From the NCBI RefSeq assembly GCF_042685645.1, contig NZ_JBHUNX010000001.1, positions 682,001-746,000 on the forward strand: DNA of 64,000 bases. The letters are read 5' to 3'. The notes beneath the pieces are model-generated. The model did no database searches, had not been told where the DNA came from, and saw nothing but the letters and a program-made list of their open reading frames with translations. Below are positions 17,701 to 24,689 of the stretch, one piece after another. Source of the DNA: Salininema proteolyticum (GTDB taxonomy: Bacteria; Actinomycetota; Actinomycetes; Mycobacteriales; Micromonosporaceae). The position numbers and the translations under genes are program-made. Within the stretch, counting starts at the first letter, position 1, and each line of letters begins with the position of its first letter.

Positions 17701-17769
17701 TGCCTTCCCGTCGGCGGAGTCCTGGCGCGGGATCCTGGGCAGGGAAAGGGTCTTGTCTGTGACGGTCAT
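14725..17769 (-). CDS. acyltransferase-3 / SGNH fusion membrane protein, with antisense read-through tail
   Basis: OafA/YrhL-type enzyme that O-acylates envelope glycans. Residues 1-400 carry about 10 TM helices of the AT-3 domain (FRPEIEGLRAIAVLLVAVYH; GVDVFLFLTGFFITG). Residues about 440-690 form an SGNH domain (VMLVGASRVGHWFPAF; DAAHLNATFA). Homologous sequence ends at about residue 692 (KQKTGWLG, about 15694). The frame has no stop there and continues 322 codons antisense through the quinone oxidoreductase to 14725. A stop lies in a neighbouring frame at that point (GGTTAG), so loss of a stop by a one-base change is plausible. The working protein is probably about 690 residues. Confidence 0.8.
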   Translation of the reverse strand: MTVTDKTLSLPRIPRQDSADGKAPRRPAFRPEIEGLRAIAVLLVAVYHIWFGRVSGGVDVFLFLTGFFITGSLLRMVEGHGRVRPLRFLARLAKRLLPTAAVVLLGVLTATYLWVPSEQWSGVVGEVFASALYFENWALASDSVDYLAREGTQSPVQHFWSMSIQGQFYLVWAVLFALLALLAKLTSRKALKLMALGAMAAVFAASFAYSVHLTAANQQLAYFHTGTRLWEFALGGATALLIAKVKLPMGIRVAIGWLGLAGLVLCGALVNVSAMFPGWIALWPTAAALFVLLAGNTGKPYAADRLLTLRPLAVLGSWSYALYLWHWPVLVFYLHVSGREEATWRGGFYVIAASLVLAAATTYTLERPLLKWKPQKRIHVKALAAGLAFVVPVAAAAHVAGGLIDQKRYEAQRATAEAASDFDNYPGALTILRPEEYGDVPERDFVPSLEDDGDYPQLNTDGCDPGLKSAEAKVCEYGDPDSDRTVMLVGASRVGHWFPAFEHAALNNGWRLLTLSKSGCQFTVLDGAFGYEREIAETCEQWNEDAIPQIERYDPDLVVALGSRALYDREEVPPGFAERWEVLDRMGVPVLAVRDIPRRRGRLDDCIRQKSVEECSYDLERSLDPVPPQERYENVPDNVTFVDFGPYVCPDDSCPAVMGNVRTFRDAAHLNATFAATLWPAAADAVKQKTGWLGPRHFEDDLAPRAAVPALDPRLRGVLERERPGDLHAQQAVVDHAPQGLEVAAVGLHEDVLRAQLRGLRIGDGDDAVRVGDEVEEVPDGPSPEQVQRRGDTVAVEEVLDATDHSRAVRDRFGPEVLQVAEVAFGGGPDDSRGAHRLRGLDGHGAHSPGCGVDDDHGTLAGLDGEEALVGGQPRQGQAGGLGPAEPGGTARDHVPPGLGVLAVGPPLDLRVADVAHDLVALGVVADLGAGALDDAGDVPPGYEREAARHGRVEVSGGDLPVDRVDARGDDADEHLVGFDLRGRHVVDAQLLLCPVFGHDDGSHAPMTTRSAGT
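14758..15693 (+). CDS. zinc-free MDR-family NADPH:quinone oxidoreductase
   Basis: 311 residues of the medium-chain dehydrogenase/reductase superfamily. The GroES-like N-domain (PLIPGWDVAGVV) and Rossmann domain (VVVHAAAGGVGSMAVQTAKA, about 155-175) are clear, and the catalytic-zinc Cys/His set of alcohol dehydrogenases is missing, pointing to quinone or enone reduction. The whole gene is antisense to the 3' part of the acyltransferase frame. A TGTCAT box 6 nt before the ATG could make it leaderless. Confidence 0.85.
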   Translation: MRAVIMPEYGTQEQLRVDDVPAPEIEPDEMLIRVVAAGVNPVDWKVAAGYLDAAMPGRFPLIPGWDVAGVVERTGSEVRDYTEGDEVMGYVRYPEVQWGTYGEYTKARRHMVTRRPAGLGWSEAAGLPLAGLTAYQCLLAVEAGEGSVVVVHAAAGGVGSMAVQTAKAMGASRVIGTASERNFGYLEDLGAEPVTYGPGMIGRIENLLDGDRVTAALDLFGGGAVRDFLDLVPDPHGIVSIADPEAPQLGAQYVFVEPDSGHLETLGRMVDDGLLRVEVSRTLPLEDAAEAWVESRNGRTRGKIVLEVARP

Positions 17770-17874
17770 CGTTGGAGAACTCTAGGAACCGGGGTTGAAC
17801 GGTCTGTGAACTCGGCGGGAACCGCCGATGGCGCGAAAAGGGAGATTTCGGGCGGCAAGAGGAGGCCTTCGATG

Positions 17875-17911
17875 AGAGAAAGCAAGGGGCCGACCGAAGT
17901 CGACCCCTTGC
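17875..17911 (-). terminator. intrinsic terminator after the tRNA-Glu pair
   Basis: Read on the minus strand, GCAAGGGG plus CGAC, a TTCG tetraloop, then GTCG plus CCCCTTGC, with a T-G pair between the two helical segments, followed by TTTCTCT. Confidence 0.8.
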
Positions 17912-17918
17912 GCATACG

Positions 17919-17991
17919 TACTCCCGAGCGGATTCGAACCGCCGTTTCCGCCTTGAGAGGGCGGCGTCCTAGGCCCCTAGACGACGGGAGC
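17919..17991 (-). tRNA. tRNA-Glu (anticodon CTC), copy 2
   Basis: Cloverleaf with acceptor GCTCCCG/CGGGAGT, anticodon stem CCGCC/GGCGG enclosing a loop with CTC, and T-loop TTCGAAT. The 3' trinucleotide is not encoded (genomic CG follows the discriminator A). The body is identical to the copy 72 bp upstream. Confidence 0.93.
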
Positions 17992-18060
17992 TCATTCAAT
18001 TGTTCCTCCGGCGTGAACCGGATCCTCAAGGAGGGAGTCGCTGTGCGAAACCCCTTGCCT

Positions 18061-18136
18061 TGGTACTCCCGAGCGGATTCGAACCGCCGTTTCCGCCTTG
18101 AGAGGGCGGCGTCCTAGGCCCCTAGACGACGGGAGC
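18061..18136 (-). tRNA. tRNA-Glu (anticodon CTC), copy 1
   Basis: Same 73-nt sequence as the neighbouring copy, but here CCA is encoded at 18063-18061. Both read GAG, the dominant Glu codon in this GC-rich genome, which would explain two copies. Confidence 0.93.
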
Positions 18137-18280
18137 TTGTGGCTTGGCCATTGCCCGCTTCACCACCGGTTTTTTCTTCCGGTCCGTGTCGCGAACAGAA
18201 ACTATCTTACAGGCCCCGCGTCCGGCGGTTCCACCGGGGCGCCGTTTATGCCGTGCGCCACGGCCGCGCGTCGCCGCGCC

Positions 18281-18865
18281 TCAAACGGAAGAGGAGACCT
18301 GCAGGTCAGTGAACCACTCGTCGTCGACCCCGTCGGAGTAGGAGATGAGGCGGGCGTCGAACCGCCCCTGCGGCGTGCGCGCCTCGACCGAGGAGACGAC
18401 GCCGATAACGGTCACGCACACCTCGAAGTCGGCCACGTCGGACTCGGAGGCGCCCTGGACGGTCACGCAGTCGGAGAGCTCTCCGGCCAGGGTGGTGTCG
18501 CTGAACTCGATCTTGGCGCTCGAGTCGAGGGCGGCCTTGTCCAGCCACGCGGCGACCGTCTCCTGCGGGGGCAGCGTGTTGTGCAGCTGCAGCTTGAGCC
18601 AGATGGGCAGCGACTCGGCCTCGTCGCCCGTCCAGACCTCGGCGGAGTCCTCGCCCACGACGGCGGCGCGGGCGTGCGAGGCGTCGACGGCGACGGTCAG
18701 GTCCGAGCCGTCGCCCAGGCGGTAGGTCGCGGTGTAGGCGCCGGTCGACTCGAGCCGGGAGCCGATCTCGGAGAGCATGACCCTGTCCTCGGAGGCCCCG
18801 TCGGCCGAGACGCAGCCGGCCAGGAGCAGGGACAGGACGGGGAGCGAGCGCAGGATCTTCTTCAC
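18281..18865 (-). CDS. predicted lipoprotein (LppX/LprG-like size)
   Basis: 194 residues. Signal MKKILRSLPVLSLLLAGC gives the lipidated Cys at 18. The mature part is a single alpha/beta domain (YTATYRLGDGSDLTVAVDAS; EVWTGDEAESLPIWLKLQL) with a pair of later cysteines (LSDCVTV and FEVCVTV) that could form a disulfide. Fold and length resemble actinobacterial lipid-binding lipoproteins, but similarity is not strong enough to name it. GTG start with GGGAG upstream. Confidence 0.7.
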   Translation of the reverse strand: MKKILRSLPVLSLLLAGCVSADGASEDRVMLSEIGSRLESTGAYTATYRLGDGSDLTVAVDASHARAAVVGEDSAEVWTGDEAESLPIWLKLQLHNTLPPQETVAAWLDKAALDSSAKIEFSDTTLAGELSDCVTVQGASESDVADFEVCVTVIGVVSSVEARTPQGRFDARLISYSDGVDDEWFTDLQVSSSV

Positions 18866-19296
18866 GGGTGGGATCTCCCAACGGCGGGGACACGGCGGCG
18901 GGACCCGCGGTGCCGAGGTGCGGGCTGAGGTCGGGGTGGGGGACGCGGGCGGACCCGGTCACCACCAGTGTAGTGGGCGCCGACCGGTGCCCTGCGAGAC
19001 GGTCACGGCCACCTATTCCCCGCCCGGTCGGCCGAGGGGGCGTAGGCTGTACGGGGGCGCAGCGCCGCGTTCCTCCGCGTGGAACCGCGCCGAGGCGACC
19101 GATCGCACACGGCGTTCCCGGAGGCCACCGTTTACGGCAGCGGCGTCGCCGCCCGGAGCGGACGACGGCCCGCCGAGGCTCGAGGGCTGGTGCCCGACGC
19201 CACAAATCCGGGCCTGGGGCGACGAGATCCGCGCGCGGCAAGAACCATGGAGTGAGCTCGAAGGCCACCGCCGGTGGCGACTACTAAGGAGTGACA
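18866..19296. other. intergenic region upstream of eno
   Basis: 431 bp without a convincing gene. A TAGGCT box near 19042 is a possible -10 for the enolase transcript, leaving a leader of about 240 nt; no clear -35 is seen. Long frames here lack coding character. Confidence 0.4.
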
Positions 19297-20577
19297 GTGG
19301 CAGCAATTGAAGATCTCAGGGCGCGTGAAATCCTCGACTCCCGCGGCAACCCGACCGTAGAGGTCGAGATCCTGCTCGAGGACGATGTCCTTCAGCGGGC
19401 GGCGGTTCCGTCCGGCGCCTCCACCGGCGCGTTCGAGGCCCTCGAACTCCGCGACAAGGACGGCTCGCGCTACAGCGGCAAGGGCGTCACGACCGCGGTC
19501 GACAACATCAACGGCCCCATCCGCGAGGCCCTCATCGGACTCGAGTCCACCGAGCAGCGCTTCATCGACCAGCAGATGCTCGACCTGGACGGCACGCCGG
19601 ACAAGTCGAACCTCGGCGCCAACGCGATCCTCGGCGTCTCCATGGCCGTGGCCCGCGCCTCGGCCGACTCGACCGCGCTGCCGCTCTACCGCTACCTCGG
19701 CGGAGCCAACGCCCACGTCCTGCCGGTGCCGATGATGAACATCCTCAACGGAGGGTCGCACGCCGACTCCAACGTCGACATCCAGGAGTTCATGATCGCC
19801 CCGATCGGCGCCCCCTCGTTCGCTGAGGCGCTGCGCTGGGGCGCGGAGACCTACCACGCCCTGAAGGCCGTCCTCAAGGACAAGGGCCTGTCCACCGGAC
19901 TGGGCGACGAGGGCGGCTTCGCCCCGAACCTGGGCTCGAACCGCGAGGCCCTCGACCTGATCACCCAGGCGATCGAGACGGCCGGCTACAAGGCCGGGTC
20001 CGACATCGCCTTCGCCATCGACGCGGCCGCCACCGAGTTCTACCAGGACGGCGCCTACGTGTTCGAGGGCAAGAACCGCTCCGCCGAGGAGATGGCGAAG
20101 TACTACGAGGAGCTCGTGGCGGCCTACCCGTTCGTCTCCATGGAGGACCCGCTGGACGAGGAGGACTGGGCCGGCTGGAGCCAGCTGACCTCCGAGATCG
20201 GCGACAAGGTGCAGATCGTCGGCGACGACCTGTTCGTCACCAACCCCGAGCGCCTGGCCCGCGGCGTCAAGGAGAAGTCCGCCAACGGACTGCTCGTGAA
20301 GGTCAACCAGATCGGCACGCTGACCGAGACCGCCGAGGCCGTGAGCATGGCCCAGCGCGCGGGCTTCGGCTGCATGATGTCCCACCGCTCCGGCGAGACC
20401 GAGGACACCACCATCGCCGACCTGGCCGTCGCCTGGAACACCGGCCAGATCAAGACCGGCGCCCCGGCCCGCTCCGAGCGCGTCGCCAAGTACAACCAGC
20501 TGCTGCGCATCGAGGAAGACCTCGACGACGCCGCCCGCTACGCCGGCGCTTCGGCCTTCCCGAAGTACGGCGCCTAG
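19297..20577 (+). CDS. eno: enolase
   Basis: Converts 2-phosphoglycerate to phosphoenolpyruvate in glycolysis. 426 residues, the normal length. Family motifs are intact: LRAREILDSRGNPTVEVE at the N-terminus, GASTG loop, the GDEGGFAPN region, metal ligands in AIDAAATEF, SMEDPLDE and GDDLFVTN, catalytic Lys in LVKVNQIGT and the SHRSGETED signature. GTG at 19297 is preceded by AAGGAG; the upstream GTG at 19291 overlaps that site. First gene of the conserved eno-divIC-DUF501-ppx block. Confidence 0.98.
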   Translation: MAAIEDLRAREILDSRGNPTVEVEILLEDDVLQRAAVPSGASTGAFEALELRDKDGSRYSGKGVTTAVDNINGPIREALIGLESTEQRFIDQQMLDLDGTPDKSNLGANAILGVSMAVARASADSTALPLYRYLGGANAHVLPVPMMNILNGGSHADSNVDIQEFMIAPIGAPSFAEALRWGAETYHALKAVLKDKGLSTGLGDEGGFAPNLGSNREALDLITQAIETAGYKAGSDIAFAIDAAATEFYQDGAYVFEGKNRSAEEMAKYYEELVAAYPFVSMEDPLDEEDWAGWSQLTSEIGDKVQIVGDDLFVTNPERLARGVKEKSANGLLVKVNQIGTLTETAEAVSMAQRAGFGCMMSHRSGETEDTTIADLAVAWNTGQIKTGAPARSERVAKYNQLLRIEEDLDDAARYAGASAFPKYGA

Positions 20578-20609
20578 CCGATCGCGCGGAGGCCTCCACG
20601 CGCGGAGAC

Positions 20610-20639
20610 AGAGGACCGGTGCTTCGGCGCCGGTCCTCT
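20610..20639 (+). terminator. terminator after eno
   Basis: 13-bp stem AGAGGACCGGTGC with TTCG tetraloop and complementary arm (one G-T pair), then TCTTC. Confidence 0.75.
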
Positions 20640-20718
20640 TCTTCGCTCCGGCAACGGTTTCGGGAGTGACGCCCCAACGGATTCGGCGAGCGTTCGTCGG
20701 TTTCGCCCCCGGGAGTAC

Positions 20719-20724
20719 TAGAAT
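20719..20724 (+). promoter_or_regulatory. -10 box, leaderless divIC
   Basis: TAGAAT ends 6 nt before the GTG start at 20731. Confidence 0.6.
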
Positions 20725-20730
20725 CGGCCC

Positions 20731-21258
20731 GTGAGCTCCAGACGATCCACCCGCCCCGGCGAAGGCCGCGGCGGTTCCCGAGGCAATCCCCGCGGCAAGG
20801 GCGGCCCCGGGCGCGTCCGCGCCACGAGGACGCGGGCCGGCGCGCCGCCGGACCTCCAGCGCCGGAAGAAGCGCCCGCCGCGCCGCATTTCGCGACGCGC
20901 GGCCGTCCTCGCCCTGGTACTGTCCGTCCTGGCCCTCGCCTACGCCTATCCGCTGCGCACCTATGTGGAGCAGCGGATCGAGATCGACCGCCTGGAAGAC
21001 CGCAACGGCGAACAGCGCGACCGCATCGGAGACCTCGAGACGGAGCGCGAGAAGTGGGAGGACGACACCTACGTCGAAGCGCAGATCCGCGAGCGCCTCG
21101 GCCTGGTTCCGCCGGGCGAGGAGCTCGTCGTGGTGCTGGGCGGCGAGGACGGCAGGACCCGACCCGACCCGCGGGGTGACTCGGACCCCGATAGGCAGTG
21201 GTACGACGAATTCTTGGATACCGTTGAAGCCGCCGACCATCCGGAAGACGACGAGTAG
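20731..21258 (+). CDS. septum-formation initiator (DivIC/FtsB-like)
   Basis: 175 residues. A long basic cytosolic N-terminus (1-52, Arg/Gly-rich), a single TM helix (AAVLALVLSVLALAYAYPL, about 57-75), then a short periplasmic coiled coil (VEQRIEIDRLEDRNGEQRDR) and the DivIC pattern YVEAQIRERLGLVPPGE. It bridges FtsL/FtsQ in the divisome. The acidic C-terminal tail is longer than in E. coli FtsB. The GTG has TAGAAT 6 nt upstream. Confidence 0.88.
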   Translation: MSSRRSTRPGEGRGGSRGNPRGKGGPGRVRATRTRAGAPPDLQRRKKRPPRRISRRAAVLALVLSVLALAYAYPLRTYVEQRIEIDRLEDRNGEQRDRIGDLETEREKWEDDTYVEAQIRERLGLVPPGEELVVVLGGEDGRTRPDPRGDSDPDRQWYDEFLDTVEAADHPEDDE

Positions 21259-21340
21259 CGCCCGACGGTGCCGCCGTCCGGCCGGCCACCGCCGAACCCC
21301 GGCGGACCGGGCCCCCGAGACCAGCCTTCAGAAAGCAGAC

Positions 21341-21880
21341 ATGAGCGAGCGTTCCGACTTCCCCGCGCAAGAGCCCGAACCGGTCACCGAGGCCGACGCC
21401 GAGGCGGTGTCGCGCCAACTGGGCCGCCCCATCCGAAGCGCGCACGCCGTGGCGTGGCGCTGCCCTTGCGGGCAGCCCGCGGTCATCGAGACCGAGCCGC
21501 GCCTCGACGACGGGACGCCCTTCCCCACGACTTACTACCTCACCTGCCCCAAGGCGTCCTCGGCGATCGGGCGCCTCGAGGGCGGCGGCGTCATGAAGGA
21601 GATGACCGCCCGCCTGGACGAGGACGCGGACCTCGCGGACGAGTACCGTGAGGCCCACGAGGACTACCTGGCGCGCCGGGCGAAGCTGGGCGACGTGCCC
21701 GAGATCGACGGGTACAGCGCCGGGGGCATGCCCGAACGGGTCAAATGCCTCCACGCGCTGGTGGGGCACTCGCTGGCGGCCGGGCCCGGCGTCAACCCGC
21801 TGGGCGACGAGGCGCTGGAGATGCTGCCGCACTGGTGGAAACCGGTGTCCTGCTGCGACGAGCAGGCCGCCGCGGAATAG
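21341..21880 (+). CDS. DUF501 domain protein
   Basis: 179 residues, conserved in actinobacteria between divIC and ppx. Features seen: ADAEAVSRQLGRPIRSAHAV, CPCGQP, YYLTCPKASSAIGRLE, then ERVKCLHALVGHSLAAGPGVNP and CC near the C-terminus. The cysteines and His suggest metal binding, but biochemical function is unknown. ATG 21341 precedes the conserved N-terminus; the ribosome binding site is weak (GAAAG). Confidence 0.9.
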   Translation: MSERSDFPAQEPEPVTEADAEAVSRQLGRPIRSAHAVAWRCPCGQPAVIETEPRLDDGTPFPTTYYLTCPKASSAIGRLEGGGVMKEMTARLDEDADLADEYREAHEDYLARRAKLGDVPEIDGYSAGGMPERVKCLHALVGHSLAAGPGVNPLGDEALEMLPHWWKPVSCCDEQAAAE

Positions 21881-21981
21881 CCGCGGGACTCCCGCTCCGC
21901 CGCTCGAGAGGCCGGCGGAGGCCGGGGCCGCGGGCATGAGAGCTACACGGCGGCGCGACCGCCGAGAACGGGAGTGAATCA

Positions 21982-22911
21982 GTGGGCAGGTACGCGGGAA
22001 TCGACTGCGGAACGAACTCCATCAGGCTCCTGGTGGCCGACGTGGACGACCACGGCGTCGCGCACGACCTGGTGCGCCGCATGGAGGTCGTCCGCCTCGG
22101 AGAGGGCGTCGACAAGACCGGGCGCCTCGGCGAACAGGCCCTGGAGCGCACGCGCAAGGCCCTGCACGCCTACGCCGAGGACATCTCGGAGCTCAACGCC
22201 GAGGGCATCCGCATGGTGGCCACCTCGGCCACGCGCGACGCGGACAACGCCGCGGAGTTCGCCGGGATGGTCCGCTCCATCATCGGCATCGAACCGGAGG
22301 TCATCTCCGGCGACGAAGAGGCCCGCCTCTCCTACGTCGGCGCCATGTCCCGCCTCCCCGAGACCGACGGCCTGCGCCTGCTGGTCGACACCGGCGGCGG
22401 CTCCACCGAGTTCGTCACCGGCCACGGCGACGACGTCGGGGCCGCCCGGTCGGTCCAGATCGGCTGCGTGCGCATGACCGAGCGCCACCTCCACTCCGAC
22501 CCTCCGGCCGCCGGCGAGGTCGACGCGGCGCTGCTCGACATCACCGCCGCCGTCGACGAGGCGCTCGCCGCGGTGATGACGGGGGAGAAGGTCGGCGAGT
22601 TCGTCGCGGTGGCCGGCACCGCGACCACGATCGCGGCGGTCGCGCTGGGCCTGGACAAGTACGACTCCGAGACCATCGACGGGACCCGCCTGAGCTACTC
22701 GCAGGTCGCCGAGGTGACGCGGGACCTGGCCGCCATGGACGTCTCGGCCCGCCTGGCCAACCCCGTCATGCACCCCGGTCGCGCCGACGTCATCGTGGGC
22801 GGCGCCCTGATCCTGCGCACGATCATGGAGCGCGCGAACCTCTCGGAGATGACCGTCAGCGAGCACGACATCCTCGATGGGATCACCGTCTCAGTGGCCG
22901 AGCGGGTCTGA
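21982..22911 (+). CDS. ppx: exopolyphosphatase / Ppx-GppA phosphatase
   Basis: 309 residues of the sugar-kinase/HSP70 ATPase fold. Phosphate-1 motif GIDCGTNSIRLLVA (6-19), ATSATRDADN, E in EEARLSY, and phosphate-2 LLVDTGGGSTEFV. It has only the two N-terminal domains, as in short actinobacterial Ppx proteins that hydrolyse polyphosphate or pppGpp. GTG start with GGGAGTG upstream; follows DUF501 by 101 bp. Confidence 0.9.
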   Translation: MGRYAGIDCGTNSIRLLVADVDDHGVAHDLVRRMEVVRLGEGVDKTGRLGEQALERTRKALHAYAEDISELNAEGIRMVATSATRDADNAAEFAGMVRSIIGIEPEVISGDEEARLSYVGAMSRLPETDGLRLLVDTGGGSTEFVTGHGDDVGAARSVQIGCVRMTERHLHSDPPAAGEVDAALLDITAAVDEALAAVMTGEKVGEFVAVAGTATTIAAVALGLDKYDSETIDGTRLSYSQVAEVTRDLAAMDVSARLANPVMHPGRADVIVGGALILRTIMERANLSEMTVSEHDILDGITVSVAERV

Positions 22912-23014
22912 CCCGCCTGCGTACTGCGGAAACCCGCGGTGTGCGTCTCCTAACGTGAGCCCTGCCGCAGGCGGTCCTGAGGAAAATTCAACAACCGCCT
23001 GAACGCTCGTTAAC

Positions 23015-23125
23015 CCTCGGTGGAATCCGGATCGAAGATGGGGTGTCCGCCGCAGTGCCCCACACCCCTGGGCACACGCGGCCCGCACATCCTCCGCCCC
23101 ACAGGGCGGAGAGCCCACCGAGGAG
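23015..23125 (+). promoter_or_regulatory. candidate structured leader of the peptide transporter (RBS-sequestering)
   Basis: CCTCGGTGG (23015-23023) is perfectly complementary to CCACCGAGG (23115-23123), which covers part of the AGGAG ribosome binding site (23121-23125). Enclosed are hairpin GTGCCC/GGGCAC (23055-23060/23070-23075), optionally extended by CCGC/GCGG, and hairpin CTCCGCCC-CACA-GGGCGGAG (23092-23111). GGGGTGT (23040-23046) can pair with the first hairpin's loop ACACCCC (23062-23068), a potential pseudoknot. Riboswitch-like, class not recognised. Confidence 0.4.
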
Positions 23126-23129
23126 TATC

Positions 23130-24629
23130 GTGACAACACCTGAGCTCAAAGAGGCGCGCAGCGGAAGGTCGTTCTTCGGCCACCCCGGCGGCCTCGCCGT
23201 CCTGTTCGGCACCGAGCTGTGGGAGCGCTTCAGCTTCTACGGCCTCTCCAGCATTCTCGTGCTGTTCCTCATGGCGGACGTGGCCCACGACGGCCTGGGC
23301 ATGTCCGAGACGCTGTCGGTCGCGATCGCGTCGATCTACTCCGGCCTGGTCTACCTGACCTCGCTTCCCGGAGGCTGGCTGGCCGACCGCGTGCTGGGAG
23401 CACGGCGGGCGGTCTTCGTCGGCGGCGTGATCATCATGCTCGGCCACATATCCATGGCCCTGCCGCTCGGAGGCGCCGCACCGGTCTTCATCGGACTGGC
23501 GCTCATCGTCATCGGCTCGGGATTCCTGAAGCCGAACATCTCCACGCTGGTCGGACGCCTCTACGACGGGCAGTCCGACGCGCGCCGCGACGCCGGCTTC
23601 TCCGTCTTCTACATGGGCATCAACCTCGGCTCCTTCCTGGGCCAGCTGGTGGTCCCCTACCTGGCCGGCGAGGCGGGCTGGCACTGGGGCTTCGGCGCGG
23701 CCGCCGTCGGCATGGCCGTCGGCCTCGTCATGTACCGCATGGGCTGGAAGTCCGTCGGCGGAGCCGACGAGGGCCAGGACCCCGACAAGCCGGCCAACCC
23801 GCTGAGCCCGGTCGAGGCCCGGCGCGTCCTCAACGCCACCCTCATCACCACGGCGGCGCTGGTGCTGGTGTTCACCGCGTGGGGCTTCCTGCTGCCGTTC
23901 AAGTCCTCTTACATCCCGTTCATCATCGCCGTGGCCGAGATCGCCATCGCGCTGATCTACTTCGTTAAGATCTTCCGCCAGGCCGGCGGCATGACCGCCC
24001 AGGAGAGCTCCCGCATGAAGGGCTTCATCGGGCTGTTCGCCGCCTCGGCGGTGTTCTGGATGCTGTACTTCCAGATCTTCTCCGGAGTGCTGGTGTTCAT
24101 CGAGGACTCCGTCGACCGCGACGTCCTCGGCTTCCTGGTCCCCTCCGGCTGGGTCAACAACATCTCGACGGTGTTCATCCTGCTCTTCGCGCCGCTGTTC
24201 GCCGCCCTCTGGGTCAAGCTCGGCGAGGGCTTCAGCGCGGTCAAGAAGTTCACCGCCGCGCTGTTCCTCATCGGCGTCCCGTTCCTCATGCTGGGCTGGC
24301 TGAAGGGCTCCGCCGACGTCACCGGCGACAAGGTCGGCCTGTCCTGGATGATCCTGGTCTTCCTGCTCATCGTCTTCGGCGAGCTGTCGATCTCCCCGGT
24401 CGGCATGTCGGTGACGCAGCAGCTGGCACCCAAGCGCATCCGCAGCGAGATGATGGGCCTCTGGTTCCTGTCGCTCGCCCTGGGCTCGCCGCTGGGCGGA
24501 CTGCTCTACACCGCCATGGTGCCGGCCTTCGGCCAGGTCGGATTCTTCTACGCCCTGGGCGGGCTCGCCCTGGTCGCCGGAGTGGTCATGCTCTTCTTCA
24601 CCAAGCCGCTGGACAAGATGATCAAGTAA
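23130..24629 (+). CDS. POT/PTR2-family proton-coupled peptide transporter
   Basis: 499 residues with 12-14 TM helices; imports di- and tripeptides with protons. Family signatures are present: ELWERFSFYG (29-38, the E-x-x-E-R-F region), GFLKPNISTLVGRLY (about 131-145) and FYMGINLGSFLG (about 160-171). GTG 23130 with AGGAG is used. An in-frame GTG at 23043 would add a Pro/His-rich extension and translate the hairpin region, which is unlikely. Regulation may involve the leader described above. Confidence 0.93.
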   Translation: MTTPELKEARSGRSFFGHPGGLAVLFGTELWERFSFYGLSSILVLFLMADVAHDGLGMSETLSVAIASIYSGLVYLTSLPGGWLADRVLGARRAVFVGGVIIMLGHISMALPLGGAAPVFIGLALIVIGSGFLKPNISTLVGRLYDGQSDARRDAGFSVFYMGINLGSFLGQLVVPYLAGEAGWHWGFGAAAVGMAVGLVMYRMGWKSVGGADEGQDPDKPANPLSPVEARRVLNATLITTAALVLVFTAWGFLLPFKSSYIPFIIAVAEIAIALIYFVKIFRQAGGMTAQESSRMKGFIGLFAASAVFWMLYFQIFSGVLVFIEDSVDRDVLGFLVPSGWVNNISTVFILLFAPLFAALWVKLGEGFSAVKKFTAALFLIGVPFLMLGWLKGSADVTGDKVGLSWMILVFLLIVFGELSISPVGMSVTQQLAPKRIRSEMMGLWFLSLALGSPLGGLLYTAMVPAFGQVGFFYALGGLALVAGVVMLFFTKPLDKMIK

Positions 24630-24640
24630 AGCGGACACGC

Positions 24641-24673
24641 GAAAGGGGCGCCGGGCAACCCGGCGCCCCTTTC
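24641..24673. terminator. bidirectional terminator
   Basis: 15-bp stem GAAAGGGGCGCCGGG / CCCGGCGCCCCTTTC around a CAA loop, between the convergent transporter and phosphatase genes. Confidence 0.85.
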
Positions 24674-24689
24674 GTCGCGTCTCGCGCTC

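Noticed and set aside
18777..19310. 177-codon plus-strand frame upstream of eno
   Set aside because: Arg/Pro/Gly-rich, no ribosome site or family; overlaps the lipoprotein gene on the other strand.
23043..23129. N-terminal extension of the POT transporter from GTG 23043
   Set aside because: It would be Pro/His-rich and absent from the family; GTG 23130 has a clear AGGAG and begins at the conserved region.
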